DNA of 64,000 bases from Calothrix membranacea FACHB-236 (GCF_014696315.1 NZ_JACJPX010000037.1:23489-87488); one strand, 5' to 3'. Numbered from the stretch's first letter, positions 35,865 to 46,896 are shown. Notes: generated by a model from the letters alone, not told the origin. A program made the numbers and translations.

Positions 35865-38800
35865 ATGACTCAAAAATCACGAGATGAAATTTTATTAATT
35901 CTTAAAGAAATTCTCAGTCAATCACTGGGAGTAAAATTATCTGGAATCAAGAGTCAGACTCCTTTTATCGAAATGGGAGCAGATTCTCTAATTTTGTTGC
36001 AATTTAATCGGGCTATTAAAGAAAAATTAAGTATTGATATTTCTTTCCGCTTATTGTTAGAAGATTTTCCAACAATTGATGCTTTAGCAACTTATATACA
36101 TGAAAAATTTCTTCCACAAGTATCTCTAAAGCCTAGTTTGAAAGTAACGGAAATACCATTTTCTGTCGAAGCACAAGCAACACAGATATTTAAACAAGCA
36201 GAGCAAAAATTTTCAGCAAATACTGTTTTAGAACAGGTTGTAGCACAGCAATTGCAGCTTATGTCTAAACAGCTAGACTTATTACGTAAAGCAGGTTTAG
36301 CTAATAACATAGTACCTGCCCTCAAAGCTGATGAGCAGGTTGCTCCTAGCTCAACGTCAATTTCTCAGCCTTTAGTCAATCAGGCTAATAACATATCCAA
36401 CCAGGAAGAGACTACTGGCAAGATAAAATTGAGTCTGCGTCAGCAACAACATCTGGATGCTTTAATTAAGCAGTTTGCTGAACGTACTCAAGAATCTAAA
36501 CGACTTACTCAAGATTATCGTTCCTGCCATGCTAATAGTAGAGCGATCGCCGGTTTTCTGCCTTTAACCAAAGAGATAGTGTATCCCATCCACGGACAAC
36601 GTGGAGCAGGAGCCAGACTTTGGGATGTTGACGGTAACGAATATGTAGATATCTCAATGGGTTTTGGTTCTCTGTTATTTGGTCATTCACCCTCTTTTAT
36701 CCTCAAAGCCGTTCAAGAACAAATTCAGCAAGGTATACTGAATGGCCCGCAATCGCGTGTGGCTGGTCAGGTGGCCAAGTTAATTTGCGAACTGACAGGT
36801 GCAGAACGAGCTGCGTTTTGTAATGATGGTAGCGAGGCCGTGATGGGAGCAATACGCATAGCACGCGCTACTACTAGACGGACAAAAATTGCTTTATTTG
36901 CTGGCTCTTATCACGGTAATTATGATGGGGTTTTAGTTAGAGGCGGGACAACCAGTGAAGGAACGCCGCACTCTGTTCCTAAAGCTATAGGTATTCCATC
37001 ATACATTGCTGATGATGTGATTGTATTAGACTATGGAAATCCTGAAGCGATCGAGATTCTTAAAACTCAGGCTCACGAATTAGCTGCTGTTTTAGTTGAG
37101 CCAATACAAAGTAGCCGTCCAGAATTGCAACCCAAAGAGTTTTTATTTCAGTTAAGACAACTTACCCAAGAAACAGGAATTGTTTTAATTTTTGACGAAG
37201 TAATTACTGGCTTTCGGATGCACCCAGGCGGTATTCAAGGATTGTGGAATATTCAAGCAGATTTGACTACCTACGGTAAAGCTGTTGCTGGTGGGATGCC
37301 CATTGGAGTTGTAGCTGGTAAGGCTGCTTTGATGGATGCACTTGATGGCGGTATGTGGAACTATGGAGATCAGTCTTATCCTGAAGCAGAAACCACCATC
37401 TTTGCAGGTACTTTTTTTAAACATCCTCTGGTAATGGCTGCGGCTTGGGCTGCACTCAACCATATTAAAAACTGTGGGGCGCAACTTCAAGAAGAGCTAA
37501 CTCAAAAGACAACAAAATTAGCCGCAATTCTCAATGATTACTTTGAGCAAATACAAGTACCAATTCGGATAGTTCATTTTGGCTCACTCTTTCGTTTTGC
37601 TGCCTCCAGTCCTTTACAATTTGGTAACTTATTTTTCTATTACTTACTTAAAAAAGGCATTTATGTCTGGGAAGGACGCACCCTTTATTTATCCACATCT
37701 CACACCGATGCAGACATTGAGCAGATAATTCAGGCAGTCAAGGAAAGTGTCGTAGAAATGCAACAAGGGGAGTTATTGCCATCTTTAGCCACTTCCACAA
37801 CTCCCCCAGAAACTATCAAACTTCCTCTAACAGCAGCACAAAAGGAACTCTGGTTTTTAGCACAGATGGGAGATAAAGCCTCCCGCGCCTATAACGAATC
37901 TAGATATATCCATCTGCGAGGAACTTTCAATTTATCGGCAGTACATCAGGCTATTCAAGAAATTATTCATCGTCACGAAGCATTACGAACTACTTTTAGT
38001 CCAGAGGGGGATGAGCAAATCATTCATCCCAGTTTAACTATAGATATTCCTGTCAGCGACTTGTCGATTTTAGAGCCAAGTCAACGAGAAGCACAGCTAT
38101 CAAAGTTGTTAGCACAGGAAGCTCAACAAACTTTTGCGCTTGAGCAAGGCCCATTATTGCGCTTTTATCTAATCAAGCTAGAAGAACAACACCATATTTT
38201 AGTGATGACTAATCATCATATCGTTGCTGACGGTTGGTCGATTGGTGTTTTACTACGAGAACTAGCGGCTATATATTCAGCCGAGTGCCAAGGTATTGCT
38301 TGTCAACTGCCACAACCCCAAAAATTTAGTGAGTATGCTTTGTCGCAAATACAGCTGCAACAAAGCCCAGAGATGAAGAAAGCCAGGGCTTATTGGCTAG
38401 AGCAATTTGCTACAGTGCCAGTTTTGGAATTACCGAGCGATCGCCCTCGACCATCCATATTTACTTACACTGGAGCAAGGGAGAATATTGCCCTAACTTC
38501 CTCGTTATATAACGATTTAAAAAACTTGAGCAGCCAACGTGGTTACACTTTATTTACCATCTTGCTAGGCTCATTTATGGCTTTTTTACAACGATTGGCT
38601 AATCAGCAAGACATCGTTGTTGGTATTGCTTCAGCAGGACAGTCGGCGATCGCAGGCAAGTATCTTGTTGGACATTGTGTCAATTTATTACCAATACGTA
38701 ATCCAGATATTAAAAATCCCACATTTGTAGAGTATTTAAGTTTAGTTCAAAAGATATTGTTAGATGCTTATGAGCATCAAATTTACCCATTTATTAACCT

Positions 38801-41072
38801 AATTGAAGAATTAAAATTACCCAGAGACCCCAGCCGCACACCTCTATTTAGCGTCGGGTTTAATCTAGATAAAGCAGAATTTGATTCAACATCTTGCAAC
38901 CAAGAGTTTGAAATAGTTAAAAATTCTCCTAGTTCTACTAAGCTAGATATTAGTTTGAATGTTGCTCAGACAGATAGTCAACTTCTATTAGAGTTTGAAT
39001 ACAATACTGATCTATTCGATTGTGAAACTATTCAGCGTTGGATTAGGCATTACGTAACCTTCCTAGAAGGTTTGGTTGCTCACACAAAAAAATGTCTTTG
39101 GGATTTGCCATTATTAACAACAAGCGAGCAACATCAAATGTTAGTAGAGTGGAATAATACTGCAATTGATTACCCTCAAAACCATTGCATTCATCAACTA
39201 TTTGCAGCACAGGTAGAAAAAACGCCTGATGCTATTGCTGTAGTGTTTGAAAATGAGCAATTAACCTATCGAGAACTAAACCAGCGAGCCAATCAACTTG
39301 CAAATTACTTGCAAAAAATAGGAGTAAAACCGGAGGTATTAGTAGGTATTTGTGTAGAGCGTTCTTTAGAAATGATTGTGGGGATTTTAGGCATCCTCAA
39401 AGCAGGAGGAGCATACTTGCCACTTGACCCAGCATATCCCCAAGAACGGCTACGTTCCATGTTAAAAGATGCTAATTTATCATTGGTATTAACTCAAAAG
39501 CGATTGCAAGAATGGCTACCTAAAAATCAGTATCAAACTATTTACTTAGATGCAGACTGGTCGTTAATCAATCAAGAAAGTCATGAGAACCCAGAACTAA
39601 AAGCTATAGCTACAAATTTAGCTTATGTGATTTACACTTCAGGTTCTACAGGTAAATCCAAGGGAGTGATGGTGCAACATCATTCTTTAGTAAATTATAT
39701 AGAAACTGCGATTGTTAAATATGGATTGAAGTCCAGCGATTTCATGCTGCAATTTTCCTCAATTTGTTTTGATGTAGCAGCAGAAGAAATATTTACTAGT
39801 CTGGTAGTTGGTGCCACACTAGTGCTACGGAATGATTCTATGCTGAGTTCAACACCAGCTTTTTTAGAAAAGTGTCGTCAGTTAAAAATAACAGTCTTAG
39901 CTTTACCGACTGCCTTTTGGCATCAAATCACTGCCGAATTATCTGATAATTTACTATTACCTGAAACACTGCGTTTAGTCATTATTGGTGGGGAAAAAGC
40001 ATCATCACAGCGATTAAGAATTTGGCTACAATATGTAGGTAAGCAAGTAAAACTAATTAATTCTTATGGGCCAACAGAAGCAACAATTGGGACGACTATC
40101 AGCAATTTATCGAATTTAAAAAACTGCAATTTTGCATTGAGAGAAGTCCCAATTGGTAAGGCGCTAGATAATGTACAAGTTTATATATTAGATACTTATT
40201 TACAACCTACTCCTATTGGTATCCCTGGGGAATTATATATAAGTGGTATGGGGATTGCGAGAGGATATCTCAACCAACCTCAATTAACAGTAGAAAAATT
40301 TATTCCCAATCCTTTTAGTAATCAACCAGGAACACGTCTCTATAAAACAGGTGACTTAGCTTATTATTTACCTAACGGCGAAATTGAGATTGTAGGAAGG
40401 GTTGACGAGCAAGTAAAAATTCGTGGTTTTCGGATTGAATTAGGCGAAATAGAAACAAAATTAAATCAATATCCTGATGTCAGTGAAGCAGTAGTAAAAG
40501 TTTGGGAAGATGAAGGTGATAAACGTTTAGTAGGATATGTTAGTTCTCAAGCAAAACCACAACTAACATCTACTCAACTGCGAAGCTTTTTAAAAGAACA
40601 ACTGCCGGAATATATGATACCTTCTGCTTTTGTAATTTTAGAAGCTTTACCTCTCACACCTAACGGAAAAATAGATCGGCGTGGATTACCTGCACCAGAA
40701 AAATTTCGCCCAGAATTATCAGCTAATTATGTAATACCGCAAACAAAAATAGAACAAACTATTGCTGATATTTGGCAAAAAGCTTTAAATATTGAACAAA
40801 TTGGTATTCACGATAATTTCTTTGAACTTGGTGGACATTCATTACTTTTGATTAAAATTCATAGTGAATTGCAGGAAATATTTAAAACAGATTTATTAAT
40901 GCTTGATTTGTTTAGATACCCTACAATTAGTTCTTTGTCAGAGTATCTGAATCAATTACAAAATCAAGTATTTTCTATTCAAAATATAGACAATCAAACT
41001 GAAAAAATGACATTTTCTAAAGAACAACAACAAAAACGTCTGCAAAAAATGAAAGCACTCAGAAATATTTAG
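35865..41072 (+). CDS. Hybrid PKS-NRPS: ACP-aminotransferase-C-A-PCP
   Basis: 1735 residues. ACP about 1-85 (MGADSLILLQ, Ser near 37). A linker helix VVAQQLQLMSKQLDLL follows. PLP aminotransferase of the glutamate-1-semialdehyde/MycA type about 185-640, with DEVITGFR and Lys472 (TYGKAVAGG). C domain about 645-1085, intact HHIVADGW. A domain about 1100-1610; by my alignment the pocket reads roughly D-V-E-L-I-G-S-I-G-K, which I cannot assign. PCP near 1656 (LGGHSLLLIK). With the KS-AT protein before it, it forms a beta-amino acyl unit and joins it to one amino acid. The Glu in the pocket may point to a basic side chain, but that is a weak hint. The A/PCP part ends in a Gln/Lys-rich tail. Confidence 0.9.
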   Translation: MTQKSRDEILLILKEILSQSLGVKLSGIKSQTPFIEMGADSLILLQFNRAIKEKLSIDISFRLLLEDFPTIDALATYIHEKFLPQVSLKPSLKVTEIPFSVEAQATQIFKQAEQKFSANTVLEQVVAQQLQLMSKQLDLLRKAGLANNIVPALKADEQVAPSSTSISQPLVNQANNISNQEETTGKIKLSLRQQQHLDALIKQFAERTQESKRLTQDYRSCHANSRAIAGFLPLTKEIVYPIHGQRGAGARLWDVDGNEYVDISMGFGSLLFGHSPSFILKAVQEQIQQGILNGPQSRVAGQVAKLICELTGAERAAFCNDGSEAVMGAIRIARATTRRTKIALFAGSYHGNYDGVLVRGGTTSEGTPHSVPKAIGIPSYIADDVIVLDYGNPEAIEILKTQAHELAAVLVEPIQSSRPELQPKEFLFQLRQLTQETGIVLIFDEVITGFRMHPGGIQGLWNIQADLTTYGKAVAGGMPIGVVAGKAALMDALDGGMWNYGDQSYPEAETTIFAGTFFKHPLVMAAAWAALNHIKNCGAQLQEELTQKTTKLAAILNDYFEQIQVPIRIVHFGSLFRFAASSPLQFGNLFFYYLLKKGIYVWEGRTLYLSTSHTDADIEQIIQAVKESVVEMQQGELLPSLATSTTPPETIKLPLTAAQKELWFLAQMGDKASRAYNESRYIHLRGTFNLSAVHQAIQEIIHRHEALRTTFSPEGDEQIIHPSLTIDIPVSDLSILEPSQREAQLSKLLAQEAQQTFALEQGPLLRFYLIKLEEQHHILVMTNHHIVADGWSIGVLLRELAAIYSAECQGIACQLPQPQKFSEYALSQIQLQQSPEMKKARAYWLEQFATVPVLELPSDRPRPSIFTYTGARENIALTSSLYNDLKNLSSQRGYTLFTILLGSFMAFLQRLANQQDIVVGIASAGQSAIAGKYLVGHCVNLLPIRNPDIKNPTFVEYLSLVQKILLDAYEHQIYPFINLIEELKLPRDPSRTPLFSVGFNLDKAEFDSTSCNQEFEIVKNSPSSTKLDISLNVAQTDSQLLLEFEYNTDLFDCETIQRWIRHYVTFLEGLVAHTKKCLWDLPLLTTSEQHQMLVEWNNTAIDYPQNHCIHQLFAAQVEKTPDAIAVVFENEQLTYRELNQRANQLANYLQKIGVKPEVLVGICVERSLEMIVGILGILKAGGAYLPLDPAYPQERLRSMLKDANLSLVLTQKRLQEWLPKNQYQTIYLDADWSLINQESHENPELKAIATNLAYVIYTSGSTGKSKGVMVQHHSLVNYIETAIVKYGLKSSDFMLQFSSICFDVAAEEIFTSLVVGATLVLRNDSMLSSTPAFLEKCRQLKITVLALPTAFWHQITAELSDNLLLPETLRLVIIGGEKASSQRLRIWLQYVGKQVKLINSYGPTEATIGTTISNLSNLKNCNFALREVPIGKALDNVQVYILDTYLQPTPIGIPGELYISGMGIARGYLNQPQLTVEKFIPNPFSNQPGTRLYKTGDLAYYLPNGEIEIVGRVDEQVKIRGFRIELGEIETKLNQYPDVSEAVVKVWEDEGDKRLVGYVSSQAKPQLTSTQLRSFLKEQLPEYMIPSAFVILEALPLTPNGKIDRRGLPAPEKFRPELSANYVIPQTKIEQTIADIWQKALNIEQIGIHDNFFELGGHSLLLIKIHSELQEIFKTDLLMLDLFRYPTISSLSEYLNQLQNQVFSIQNIDNQTEKMTFSKEQQQKRLQKMKALRNI

Positions 41073-41085
41073 GAAATTAAATAAA

Positions 41086-44000
41086 ATGGACAGTCAAATA
41101 GTATTGGAAGCAAATGGTTCGGAAATAGCAATAATTGGTTTATCAGGAAGATTTCCGGGGGCGAAAAACATTGAAGAATTTTGGCAAAATTTACAAGCAG
41201 GTGTAGAATCGATTAGTTTTTTTACAGATGCAGAATTGATAGCCTCTGGGATAAATCCTGCTTTAGTTAATCAGCCTAACTATGTTAAAGCTAGAGGTTT
41301 ATTAACAGATGTAGAATTATTTGACGCACCTTTTTTTGGTTTCAATCCCAAAGAGGCGGAAATTACAGATCCACAACACCGACTGTTTTTAGAGTGTGCT
41401 TGGTCAGCTTTAGAAAATGCTGGCTACAATTCAGAAAATTATCCTGGCGCAATTGGTGTTTATGCTGGTAGTGGTTTAAGCGGTTATTTATTTAATGTTT
41501 ATACAAATGAAAATGTTCGCAATTATGTTGATGTTCATCAAATAGTCATTGGTGGTGATAAAGATTATTTAAGTACTCGCGTTTCTTACAAATTAAATTT
41601 AACTGGGCCAAGTTACACTGTTCAAACGGCTTGCTCAACTTCATTAGTTGCAGTTCACTTAGCTTGTCAAAGTCTCCTGAATGGAGAATGTGACATGGCT
41701 TTAGCTGGTGGTGTTTCTGTTAGTGCATTGCGAAAACATGGCTATTTTTATAAAGAAGGAAGTATAGGCTCTCCTGATGGACATTGCCGTGCCTTTGATG
41801 CCAAAGCCCAAGGAACAGTTGGCGGTGAAGGTGTGGGTATTGTGGTGTTAAAAAGATTAGAAGATGCGATCGCAGATCAAGATACCATTCATGCAGTCAT
41901 TAAAGGTTCCGCCATCAATAACGATGGCTCACAAAAAGTCAGCTACACCGCACCTAGTATCAATACCCAAGCCAAAGTTATTAGAACTGCTCAAGCTGTC
42001 GCAGAAGTTGCACCGGAAACTATCACCTATATTGAAGCCCACGGTACAGGCACATCATTAGGAGATCCCATTGAAATTGCTGCTTTAACCGAAGCTTTTC
42101 GCGCCAGTACCGACAAAACAGGTTTTTGTGCCATAGGTTCTTTAAAAACCAATACGGGCCATTTGGATGCTGCGGCTGGTGTGGCTGGTTTAATTAAAAC
42201 TGTTTTAGCTCTCAAGCATCAAAAAATCCCAGCCAGCTTAAACTTTGAACAACCCAATCCCCAAATAGATTTTGCTAATAGTCCCTTTTTCGTCAATACA
42301 CAGCTAACTGATTGGCAAACTAACGGCACTCCTCGACGTGCAGGGGTGAGTTCCTTTGGTATTGGGGGAACAAATGCCCACGTCATTTTGGAAGAAGCAC
42401 CATTAGAAGTCAAAAGTCAAAAGTCAAAAGTCAAAAGTGAATATATACTATTGTGCCTATCAGCTAAAACTGCTACAGCTCTAGAAACTGCGACGCAAAA
42501 TTTAGCGAATTACTTGCAGCAAAATCAAGATGTAAATCTGGCTGATGTCGCTTATACTCTAGCAGTTGGTCGTAAAGCTTTCGATTATCGGCGGATTTTG
42601 GTCTGTCAAAATACTGAGTGTGCCATCACAGCTTTAACATCTCCAGATAGTCCAGCAGTTTTCACCCATTACCAAAAACCCTGTCATCGTCCGGTAGTCT
42701 TTATGTTTCCTGGACAGGGTTCTCAGTATGTGAACATGGGGCGAGAACTATATGAAAGTGAACCATACTTTAGAGAACAAGTTGACTATTGTGCGGAACT
42801 CCTCAAAACCCATCTAAGTTTTGATTTGCGTGATGTCATCTATCCTAATGCAACGCAGACTCAAGAACTAACACAAACTGCCATTACCCAGCCTAGTTTA
42901 TTTGTGATTGAGTATGCTTTAGCAAAATTATGGATGACTTGGGGTGTACGTCCAGAAGCCATGATTGGTCATAGTATCGGGGAATATGTCGCAGCAACTT
43001 TGGCAGGAGTTTTTAGTTTAGAAGATGCTTTAAAGTTAGTTGCTCATCGTGGACGTTTGATGCAACAACTACCCGAAGGTGCGATGCTATCGGTGCAAAT
43101 GGGAGAGTCGGAAATTCAACCTTATTTGGGTGTAGAATTGGCTCTGGCTGCAAGTAATGCGCCATCAAACTGCGTAGTTTCGGGTTCGGTAAGTGCGATC
43201 GCAAAATTAGAACAGCAGTTACAACAGCAAAGCATAAATTGTCGCAGACTGCATACATCTGGTGCGTTTCATTCGCCCATGATGGATGAGATGATTGAAC
43301 CATTTACCAAGCTGTTACAACAAATTTCCCTACAACCTCCCCAAATTCCCTTCATCTCCAACCTTAGCGGTACATGGATAAGTGCAGCAGCAGCCACAGA
43401 TCCTAACTATTGGGCAAAACATCTGCGCCAAACCGTGTTATTTAGTAATGGAATTAGTGAGTTACTCCAGCAACCAGAACGCATATTTCTAGAAGTGGGG
43501 CCGGGAAAAACTTTAAGTACCTTTGTCAAACAACATCAAAAATCAGAGTTAGTCACACTCACCTCGCTGCGTCATCCCCAAGAACAAGAGTCAGATATAG
43601 CATTTATATTTAATACTTTGGGTCGTCTGTGGTTACAAAGTATCAAAGTTGATTGGTCGAGTTTTTATGCCCATGAAAAACCCTACCATATACCTTTACC
43701 TACCTATCCGTTTGAACGTCAGCATTATTGGGTAGAACCACAACAACAAAAGCTTAAAGCACAAATTACAAATGACGACCTGTGGAAATCTGTAGTAGGA
43801 ATTGGCAAGAACAAAGCTCAAATACAACTACTCAATCAAGAAACTTATTTAAGTAATAAACAGTGTTTGGATAGCTTATGCCTTGCTTACATTAACTTAG
43901 CTTTGAGTCAATTAGGAATTTTCAAGAATGCCTCAACCAAGTATTCTTTTGCAGAACTGTATGAGCAAAGCCAGATTTTACCTCGTTATCAACAGTTATT

Positions 44001-46896
44001 ATATCGTTGGTTAGATGTATTGGTAGAAAATGGTTATTTACACCAAGAAAAAGGGTTGTTTTTTAACTTAATGCCGTTGTGTAATGATACGCTCAATAAC
44101 CTTTTAGCAGCAGCTAGGGTACAATTGGCAGATTTACCAAAAATGGTAGATATTGTTGAGGAATGTGGGGCAAATCTAACAGATGTAATTACAGGAAAAG
44201 TAGAACCTTTAGAGTTATATTTTGCTGCAGGAAATAAAAGAACAGCTACCACAAAATCAGAAGTTCCTTTAGATACCTATTTGAAAGGCATCATGCAGGC
44301 TAGTTTGGCACAGATAGTAAAATTACTACCACCAAATGTCAATCTGAGAATTTTAGAAATTGGCGGTGGGCAAGGAATTGCTACCACGGCTTTATTACCT
44401 ATATTACCTAGAGAGCAAACAACCTACACTTTTACTGATGTTGGTGGTTTATTACTAAATCGAGCCAAAGAAAAATTCAGTGATTATCCATTTATTGAAT
44501 ATCGGTTTCTGGATATTGAAAAATCTCCAACAGAACAAGGATATGCTCTTCATAGTTTTGATGTAGTTATTGCTGTAAACGTTTTACACGTTACTAGTAA
44601 TATTGGTAAAACTCTTGATAATGTGCGCTCTTTATTAGCTCCAGGAGGTTTATTGTTATTATGGGAAATCACAGAGGCTCAATTAAATTTTGATATCACT
44701 GATGGTTTACTGATGAATCCTTTAGAGGATGCAAAACGCAGTCATGGTAATCCATTTTTATCGCAAAAACAGTGGTGTGAAGCCTTAAAGTCTCACGATT
44801 TTGTTGAAGTGGCAGATGTTTCTGAAACGCAAGTATTTGGAGAAGAAATTTTAATTGCTCAAGCTAAGACACATGATTCTGTACCGACAGCGTTTACCAC
44901 CTATATTGAGAACAAACAAACTGATGCAGATATAGTTTCATTAGGTAAAAAGCCTAACATAGCTGACTGGTTTTATATTCCTACTTGGAAACGTGCTTCC
45001 TTACCACAGTATTCGCCAAATGACATGAAACCAAATCAACCAAAATTCTGGTTAGTATTTGTGGATGACTGCGGTTTAGGTGAAAAAATAGTTAAGCAAT
45101 TGAGATTAGCAGGCGGAGATGTAATTACTGTCAAAGTTGGCGAAAAATGTACTTGTGACAGCGATCGCTCATATACAATTAATCCAGAACAACCACAAGA
45201 CTACAAGTTTCTCTGCCAAGAACTGCGTTCTCTGGGTAAAACTCCCACCAATATTATTCATTTATGGAGTGTCACTCCAAATCATCCAGGGTACTTTACA
45301 TCACAACAGTATGAATCCTTGGGCTTTTACAGCTTACTGTTTCTGACTCAAGCGATCGCCGAATTTTATCAAAAAGATAACTTAGACATTCAAGTCGTTT
45401 CCAATCATTTGCAAATGGTTACAGGTTCCGAACAACTGTGTCCAGAAAAAGCTTTAATAATTGGGCCTTGTAAAGTAATACCGCAAGAGTATGCCAACAT
45501 TACTTGTAGCAGTATTGATGTAGTTTTACCAGTAGCAGATAGTTGGCAAGAACAGCAACTAATCAACCAGCTAATTACAGAAATTTCTCTGCAAACACCT
45601 CAACAGACGATTGCTTACCGAGGACATCATCGCTGGATACAAGATTTTGAGGCTATCAAATTAGACACCTCAATTCAAGAAAATCAGCGTTTAAGGAAAA
45701 ACGGAGTTTATTTAATTACTGGTGGTTTGGGTGGAGTTGGACTAGTCTTAGCTGAATATTTAGCCAAGACTGTACAAGCTAAATTGATTGTAGTCGGGCG
45801 ATCGCCTTTTCCTCAACCAGATGAATGGACACAGTGGCTATCAACCCACGATGCACAAGATGTAATTAGCCAAAAAATTCAGAAATTACAAAATCTGCAA
45901 GCTTTCGGTGCAGAAATAATGGTAATTAGCGCTGACGTTGCTGATTATGAACAAATGTCAGCAGTAGTTAAAAAAGCCAATTTGCAATTTGGTCAAATTA
46001 ACGGAGTAATTCATGCAGCCGCAGTTTTAGGCGGAGGGATGATTCAACTCAAAACTAAAGAAATTGCTGCTGATGCTTTAGCACCAAAAGTCCAAGGAAC
46101 AAGAATACTAAATGAAATTCTACAAAATACCAAGCTAGATTTTTTTGTACTTTGTTCCTCACTTTCTTCCTTTACAGGTACATCAGGAATGGTAGATTAT
46201 ACTGCCGAAAATGCCTTCTTAGATGCCTTCGTTCACTATCATGCTGCACAACATAGTAATTTCATCACATCTGTTAACTGGGATAGATGGCACAGGGTCG
46301 GAATGGCCATTGCCGTTGAAAAAAGACATCAAGAAATCACAGGAGAAGAATTAACAATAGGAATGACTGTGACAGAGGGAATTGAGGCATTTAATAGAAT
46401 TTTATCTAGTAGTAACTTGCCGCAAATAGTTGTCTCTACACGAGATTTGTACAGTCAACTTCAACCCCAGAAATCTGAAAAATCTATAAAAGAACAATTA
46501 GCTCAACTCAACCAAGCTAGAGCAACTTATTCTCGTCCCAACTTGGATAATGCTTATGTTGCTCCTCGTAACGAAATAGAAATGAACCTAGCCGACATCT
46601 GGCAACAACTTCTGGGTATTGATCGAGTCGGTATTCATGATAACTTCTTTGAATTAGGAGGAGATTCTTTATTTGCCACTCAGCTTGTTTCGCAGCTTTG
46701 CAAAACTTTCCATGTCGAACTTTCTTATAAGGGCTTTTTCAATTCTCCTACTATTGCTGAATTAGCTAAATTTATTGTCCAAAATCTTTCAGAGCAAGCA
46801 GGTTTACAGGATTTAGATCAAGCTATAGCAGATATTGAAAAACTATCAGAGTCAGAGGTAAATAATATACTTTCTTTGCCCAATTTAAGCAGTTAA
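41086..46896 (+). CDS. PKS: KS-AT-cMT-KR-carrier
   Basis: 1936 residues, 13 bp after the previous gene. KS about 10-430 (TACSTS, EAHGTGT, TNTGHLD). AT about 530-840 (GHSIGEYVAA, GAFHS), most like malonyl-CoA types. C-methyltransferase about 1050-1270 with ILEIGGGQGIATTALL and VVIAVNVLHVT. KR about 1540-1760 with GGLGGVGLV, CSSLSS and VDYTAENAF, a complete Ser-Tyr-Asn set. Carrier near 1858 (LGGDSLFATQ), PCP-like. It adds a malonyl unit, methylates the alpha carbon and reduces the beta-keto group, giving an alpha-methyl-beta-hydroxy unit. Its tail (DIEKLSESEVNNILSL) is a typical docking helix. A heptamer repeat lies in the KS-AT linker. Confidence 0.92.
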   Translation: MDSQIVLEANGSEIAIIGLSGRFPGAKNIEEFWQNLQAGVESISFFTDAELIASGINPALVNQPNYVKARGLLTDVELFDAPFFGFNPKEAEITDPQHRLFLECAWSALENAGYNSENYPGAIGVYAGSGLSGYLFNVYTNENVRNYVDVHQIVIGGDKDYLSTRVSYKLNLTGPSYTVQTACSTSLVAVHLACQSLLNGECDMALAGGVSVSALRKHGYFYKEGSIGSPDGHCRAFDAKAQGTVGGEGVGIVVLKRLEDAIADQDTIHAVIKGSAINNDGSQKVSYTAPSINTQAKVIRTAQAVAEVAPETITYIEAHGTGTSLGDPIEIAALTEAFRASTDKTGFCAIGSLKTNTGHLDAAAGVAGLIKTVLALKHQKIPASLNFEQPNPQIDFANSPFFVNTQLTDWQTNGTPRRAGVSSFGIGGTNAHVILEEAPLEVKSQKSKVKSEYILLCLSAKTATALETATQNLANYLQQNQDVNLADVAYTLAVGRKAFDYRRILVCQNTECAITALTSPDSPAVFTHYQKPCHRPVVFMFPGQGSQYVNMGRELYESEPYFREQVDYCAELLKTHLSFDLRDVIYPNATQTQELTQTAITQPSLFVIEYALAKLWMTWGVRPEAMIGHSIGEYVAATLAGVFSLEDALKLVAHRGRLMQQLPEGAMLSVQMGESEIQPYLGVELALAASNAPSNCVVSGSVSAIAKLEQQLQQQSINCRRLHTSGAFHSPMMDEMIEPFTKLLQQISLQPPQIPFISNLSGTWISAAAATDPNYWAKHLRQTVLFSNGISELLQQPERIFLEVGPGKTLSTFVKQHQKSELVTLTSLRHPQEQESDIAFIFNTLGRLWLQSIKVDWSSFYAHEKPYHIPLPTYPFERQHYWVEPQQQKLKAQITNDDLWKSVVGIGKNKAQIQLLNQETYLSNKQCLDSLCLAYINLALSQLGIFKNASTKYSFAELYEQSQILPRYQQLLYRWLDVLVENGYLHQEKGLFFNLMPLCNDTLNNLLAAARVQLADLPKMVDIVEECGANLTDVITGKVEPLELYFAAGNKRTATTKSEVPLDTYLKGIMQASLAQIVKLLPPNVNLRILEIGGGQGIATTALLPILPREQTTYTFTDVGGLLLNRAKEKFSDYPFIEYRFLDIEKSPTEQGYALHSFDVVIAVNVLHVTSNIGKTLDNVRSLLAPGGLLLLWEITEAQLNFDITDGLLMNPLEDAKRSHGNPFLSQKQWCEALKSHDFVEVADVSETQVFGEEILIAQAKTHDSVPTAFTTYIENKQTDADIVSLGKKPNIADWFYIPTWKRASLPQYSPNDMKPNQPKFWLVFVDDCGLGEKIVKQLRLAGGDVITVKVGEKCTCDSDRSYTINPEQPQDYKFLCQELRSLGKTPTNIIHLWSVTPNHPGYFTSQQYESLGFYSLLFLTQAIAEFYQKDNLDIQVVSNHLQMVTGSEQLCPEKALIIGPCKVIPQEYANITCSSIDVVLPVADSWQEQQLINQLITEISLQTPQQTIAYRGHHRWIQDFEAIKLDTSIQENQRLRKNGVYLITGGLGGVGLVLAEYLAKTVQAKLIVVGRSPFPQPDEWTQWLSTHDAQDVISQKIQKLQNLQAFGAEIMVISADVADYEQMSAVVKKANLQFGQINGVIHAAAVLGGGMIQLKTKEIAADALAPKVQGTRILNEILQNTKLDFFVLCSSLSSFTGTSGMVDYTAENAFLDAFVHYHAAQHSNFITSVNWDRWHRVGMAIAVEKRHQEITGEELTIGMTVTEGIEAFNRILSSSNLPQIVVSTRDLYSQLQPQKSEKSIKEQLAQLNQARATYSRPNLDNAYVAPRNEIEMNLADIWQQLLGIDRVGIHDNFFELGGDSLFATQLVSQLCKTFHVELSYKGFFNSPTIAELAKFIVQNLSEQAGLQDLDQAIADIEKLSESEVNNILSLPNLSS
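42409..42439 (+). repeat. Tandem heptamer (GTCAAAA)x4 inside the PKS gene
   Basis: Four GTCAAAA units and a partial fifth (GTGA) lie in the KS-AT linker and encode VKSQKSKVKSE. Heptamer repeats like this are common between genes in heterocyst-forming cyanobacteria. Here the repeat is in frame and does not touch a catalytic site. Confidence 0.7.

Noticed and set aside
42409..42439. CRISPR array
   Set aside because: Units are seven bases without spacers and lie in frame in a PKS gene; it is a simple tandem repeat.
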